Positions 34,793 to 37,304 of a DNA stretch of 37,304 nt are shown here, piece by piece. The DNA is from Spirochaetota bacterium (GTDB lineage: Bacteria > Spirochaetota > Spirochaetia > B11-G9). The notes below the pieces were generated by a model. It saw nothing but the letters and a program-made list of their open reading frames with translations, was not told the origin of the DNA and did not search any database. How positions within the stretch are numbered: the first letter of the stretch is position 1; each line of letters begins with the position of its first letter. The stretch spans positions 1-37,304 of the forward strand of contig JAJRQE010000166.1 in NCBI GenBank assembly GCA_024280415.1, written 5' to 3'. The translations under genes and the position numbers were made by a program.

Positions 34793-35304
34793 TCAATAAC
34801 CTTTCCTTCGAGCCACTTTGAACTATTTGTAAATTTTTCAGAAACAAACCCCATTATAACGGCAGATATTAATCCCATAATAAGCAGGGGAGCGGCAATA
34901 TATTTTACAGATTCACCAAAAATAAACATCCTGGCAAAAAGGAGCTGAACAAGATTGCTGGCAAGAGCACCTGCTGAACTTATTCCTACAAGAGTTATGT
35001 TTGATCGGATAACAGAGGAAAGAAAAATCATTACAATTCCGCTTGCAATGGATCCTGCTGCAGAAAACAGAAAAATATATGAAAAAAGAGTACCCGTAAT
35101 AAGCCCCTGGCCTAATATTCTAAGAAATACCAGGAGAATAGTATCTTTTGATTTAAAAACAAGCAGTGAAACAAGAACAGGCAGGTTGGCAAGTCCCAGT
35201 CTGAAAAAAGGAAAGGGCTTTGGAATAAGGTATTCCACTGTGGAGAAAAAAATACAGAAAGCTGCGAAAAGAGCTACAGTATCCAGAGTATAATTATACT
35301 TCAA
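34789..35304 (-). CDS. Gx-transporter-family membrane protein (heptaprenyl diphosphate synthase component I family)
   Basis: A five- or six-helix membrane protein of 171 aa. The sequence FFRLGLANLPVLVSLLVF followed by FLRILGQGLITGTLFSYIFLFSAAGSIAS is characteristic of the family named 'heptaprenyl diphosphate synthase component I' and, more recently, Gx transporter. The family resembles substrate-binding components of ECF-type transporters; the substrate is unknown. It starts with TTG at 35304, 12 bases after the response-regulator stop, and lacks a good Shine-Dalgarno. It overlaps the next membrane protein gene by 4 bases. Confidence 0.7.
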   Translation of the reverse strand: MKYNYTLDTVALFAAFCIFFSTVEYLIPKPFPFFRLGLANLPVLVSLLVFKSKDTILLVFLRILGQGLITGTLFSYIFLFSAAGSIASGIVMIFLSSVIRSNITLVGISSAGALASNLVQLLFARMFIFGESVKYIAAPLLIMGLISAVIMGFVSEKFTNSSKWLEGKVIE

Positions 35305-35316
35305 TTTTTCGACTGC

Positions 35317-35679
35317 TCATTCAGCTGCCAGAAGTCCGGATATAATTTCCAGAATAAGATCTATTTTTATAGGTTTGGAAACATAGGCATCAAACCCTGC
35401 GGATTCAAACTCTTCTTTATCACCAATCATTGCATGAGCTGTTACAGCAACTATCGGTTTGCCGCCGAACTTTGTATTCCTTATCCTAAGCATGGCTTCA
35501 GTGCCACTTATATCCGGCAAACCAATATCCATGAGTATAAGATCAAATTCTTCCTCGTCTGCAAGCTTTACACTTTCAAGACCCGACTCGGTACTCACAA
35601 CGTCATAACCTGCAGGTTGGAGAACTGCATCCATTAACTTTAAATTTATAACTGTGTCATCAACTACAAGAATTTGCAT
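35317..35679 (-). CDS. Single-domain response regulator (receiver domain only)
   Basis: A 120-aa stand-alone CheY-like receiver with no output domain. Acidic pocket Asp7-Asp8, phospho-acceptor Asp51 (LILMDIGLP), Thr80 (AVTAHAM) and Lys102 (VSKPI) are all present. The sequence style (DDTVINLKL, AVTAHAMIGDKEEF) is that of receivers serving hybrid kinases or phosphorelays. The frame opens at 35709, but ATG 35679 matches the domain start; it has no Shine-Dalgarno and lies 5 bases after a -10 box. It is divergent from the membrane sensor at 35896, a possible partner, and precedes the Gx-transporter gene. Confidence 0.85.
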   Translation of the reverse strand: MQILVVDDTVINLKLMDAVLQPAGYDVVSTESGLESVKLADEEEFDLILMDIGLPDISGTEAMLRIRNTKFGGKPIVAVTAHAMIGDKEEFESAGFDAYVSKPIKIDLILEIISGLLAAE

Positions 35680-35684
35680 TAGCA

Positions 35685-35713
35685 ATAATAATACTTTGTG
35701 GAGCCACATGCAA
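35685..35713 (-). promoter_or_regulatory. Promoter of the response-regulator gene
   Basis: On the minus strand TTGCAT (35708-35713), 17 bases and TATTAT (35685-35690). The start codon ATG begins at the sixth base after the -10 box, so the transcript is probably leaderless. Confidence 0.5.
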
Positions 35714-35895
35714 GATGGTTAAAAGAAAAAGCCTGAAGAAAGAAATATACCTGCCTGCTGGATTTATATGGATTTTCCAGCATAAAGTATTGTCCCTGTA
35801 CAGAAGTTGTCTATTAAAGTAACTTATCTTGTATTTTACGATACCAGGTATTAACATAGAAGAGTATTGTTTTTGAGTCTGATGGGGAAAATGGA

Positions 35896-37304
35896 ATGAA
35901 AATAGGAAACCGACTAAGTATAGGATTTGGAATTACAATCCTGCTCATTTTACTCTGGGGAATTTCTGCTCTTTTGGAAATACAGAACCTGGCAGATTTG
36001 ACTGAAAGCATGTATAAACATCCATGGACTGTGAGTAACGCAGTAAGGGAAATAAAAGCGGATATACTCGCTATGCATAGATCTATGAAGGACGTGGTTC
36101 TGGCAGAAACATCAAAAAAAAGAGATGAAGCCGCTTCTCTGGTTGGGGAATATGAAAAACGGGTTTACAGAAACTTCGAAACAGTTTACGTAAGATTCCT
36201 TGGAGACCTGGTCGAAGTAAAAATAGCTGAACAGGCCTTTAGTGACTGGAAAATAATTCGTGATGAGGTTATTTCACTAAGCAGAGAAGGAGAAAGGGAT
36301 GCAGCGGCAGATATAACCAGAGGAAAAGGAGCTGATCATGTAATATATATGATGGAAAAAATTGATCAGATGATCGCTTTTGCAGCCAATAAAGCCGAAA
36401 CTTTTCTGATTGAGGCAAAAATGGAGAGTCAAAAAATAACCTTTACCCTGGTAGTCCTGTTTCTGGGGGTAATTCTTTTTGGCGCCGTAAGCTCTTTCAT
36501 ACTGGCAAGAAGTATTGTCGTTCCCCTTGGAATAATTGTAGATCGAATTAAAAATCTTTCTATGGGAAACCTCAGGGAAGAAATCGATATCCACTCAAAG
36601 GATGAAATTGGCCTCCTTGCAGATTCATTTCGTAATCTTCAGAAAGATTTTATTGGAAGAACCCAGCTGCTCGAGAAAATTGCAGCAGGGGATCTTAGCA
36701 CAGACATCCCCCCCAGATCCGATGATGACGATCTCGGAAAATCATTTTATGCAATGACATCTTCGCTCCGAAACGCAACAGAAGAACTAAAAAAAACGTA
36801 CAGTATTATTAACAGTGGTTCGGTAGTAGCTTTTCTATGGAGAGTTGATAAAGAATGGACTGTTGATTTTGTTACAGATAATGTTGTCCAGCTCTTTGGT
36901 TATACCGGGGAAGATTTTACCACCGGAAGAATTTCATTTCAGGATATTGTTTACCCTGATGATTTACCGCTATTAAAAGCGGAAGTAGAAAAACACCTGA
37001 AGAAGAAGGATATATTCACAGAGTTTGAGCATACACCCTTCAGAATAGAAACTAAAGACGGCAGCTTAAAATGGATTAGTGAAATAAGCAGACTAAGAGA
37101 AAATCCCGAAGGGAAGATTACCCATATCCAGGGAATTATCATGGATATTACCAGCCGAAGTAATGCAGAGGCTGATTTAATAAAAGAAAGCTCCTTTGTG
37201 GAACTCCTTAAAAAAATTGCAGTAACCGCTAATGAATCATCAAGTATGGAAAATGCCCTTCAGGTATGTCTCGATGAAGTATGCAATGTTATGAACTGGC
37301 CCAT
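35896..37304 (+). CDS. Membrane sensor protein (HAMP-PAS-GAF), probable histidine kinase, 3' end outside window
   Basis: An open frame running off the window, with at least 469 codons. Order: transmembrane helix 1 (8-28), a periplasmic four-helix-bundle sensor region as in chemoreceptors (about 30-180), transmembrane helix 2 (181-203), HAMP (204-254), a second HAMP-like segment (255-295, KIAAGDLSTD), a PAS domain of the PAS_3 type with PAC (about 303-420) and the beginning of a GAF domain (from about 431). The output domain is missing, so kinase, cyclase or phosphatase cannot be told apart; kinase is favoured by the divergent receiver gene. The ATG follows GGGGA by 7 bases. Confidence 0.8.
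   Translation, partial: MKIGNRLSIGFGITILLILLWGISALLEIQNLADLTESMYKHPWTVSNAVREIKADILAMHRSMKDVVLAETSKKRDEAASLVGEYEKRVYRNFETVYVRFLGDLVEVKIAEQAFSDWKIIRDEVISLSREGERDAAADITRGKGADHVIYMMEKIDQMIAFAANKAETFLIEAKMESQKITFTLVVLFLGVILFGAVSSFILARSIVVPLGIIVDRIKNLSMGNLREEIDIHSKDEIGLLADSFRNLQKDFIGRTQLLEKIAAGDLSTDIPPRSDDDDLGKSFYAMTSSLRNATEELKKTYSIINSGSVVAFLWRVDKEWTVDFVTDNVVQLFGYTGEDFTTGRISFQDIVYPDDLPLLKAEVEKHLKKKDIFTEFEHTPFRIETKDGSLKWISEISRLRENPEGKITHIQGIIMDITSRSNAEADLIKESSFVELLKKIAVTANESSSMENALQVCLDEVCNVMNWP

Noticed and set aside
1-37304. CRISPR arrays, prophage, rRNA genes and intact insertion sequences
   Set aside because: No regularly spaced direct repeats, integrase, transposase or rRNA-like sequence was seen on either strand.

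Overview
The window is an AT-rich, densely packed bacterial segment. The best guess at the host is a free-living spirochaete (Spirochaetota). This is an inference from the gene set and order: a long operon running cdaA-cdaR-acpS-DUF2225-truA-udg-priA-def-fmt-PASTA, a DUF4015/Asp-box exported protein, a lipoprotein nucleotidase, and an acyl-CoA synthetase with a lysine-rich C-terminus. Nothing in the window (no rRNA, no flagellar gene) proves the taxonomy. Starts other than ATG are common (GTG or TTG for the methyltransferase, cdaR, acpS, udg, the EIIA protein and the Gx transporter).

Layout. Positions 1-4000: an acyl-CoA synthetase (+) ends convergently on a three-gene minus-strand run (methyltransferase, TatD hydrolase, TcdA). 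Positions 4000-10150: oligoendopeptidase F, a NifA-like sigma-54 activator and type III glutamine synthetase (glnN) run on the plus strand. glnN has a textbook -24/-12 promoter, and two copies of a TACAT-ATGTA palindrome lie upstream of it. A third copy covers the ribosome-binding site of the activator gene. After glnN comes a 315-base stretch without a proper gene; it holds an interleaved inverted repeat and a roughly 100-codon open frame without a start. Positions 10160-15490: a thioredoxin-CcdA fusion (-), a hairpin-rich element resembling a non-coding IS200/IS605 derivative, a terminator, a nucleotidase lipoprotein (-), serine acetyltransferase (+), an EamA transporter (+) and tRNA-Gly(CCC) (-).

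Positions 15514-24478 are one minus-strand housekeeping operon. It starts with c-di-AMP synthesis (cdaA, cdaR) and runs through acpS, a DUF2225 gene, tRNA modification and DNA repair/replication restart genes. It ends with deformylase, formyltransferase, a PASTA membrane protein and the tRNA. A second internal promoter seems to drive def-fmt-PASTA. Positions 24494-28470: a DUF4015 protein and cardiolipin synthase as a pair, then a PTS EIIA-type regulator. Positions 28565-34103: a branched-chain amino-acid operon, ilvB-ilvN-ilvD-cimA, behind a strong promoter; it makes 2-keto-acid precursors of valine, leucine and (through citramalate) isoleucine, with ilvC missing here. Positions 34187-35713: a response regulator followed by a Gx-transporter-family protein and an unknown membrane protein, divergent from a membrane sensor cut off by the window edge at 37304.

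Most interesting observations: (1) the sigma-54 activator / palindrome / glnN arrangement, which predicts a new enhancer motif and an autoregulatory loop; (2) several genes with no Shine-Dalgarno sequence whose ATG sits 6-9 bases after a -10 box, which suggests leaderless mRNAs; (3) a 5'-terminal UUCG stem-loop on the pepF mRNA; (4) the hairpin-rich mobile-like element. All functional statements come from reading motifs by eye, without database searches.
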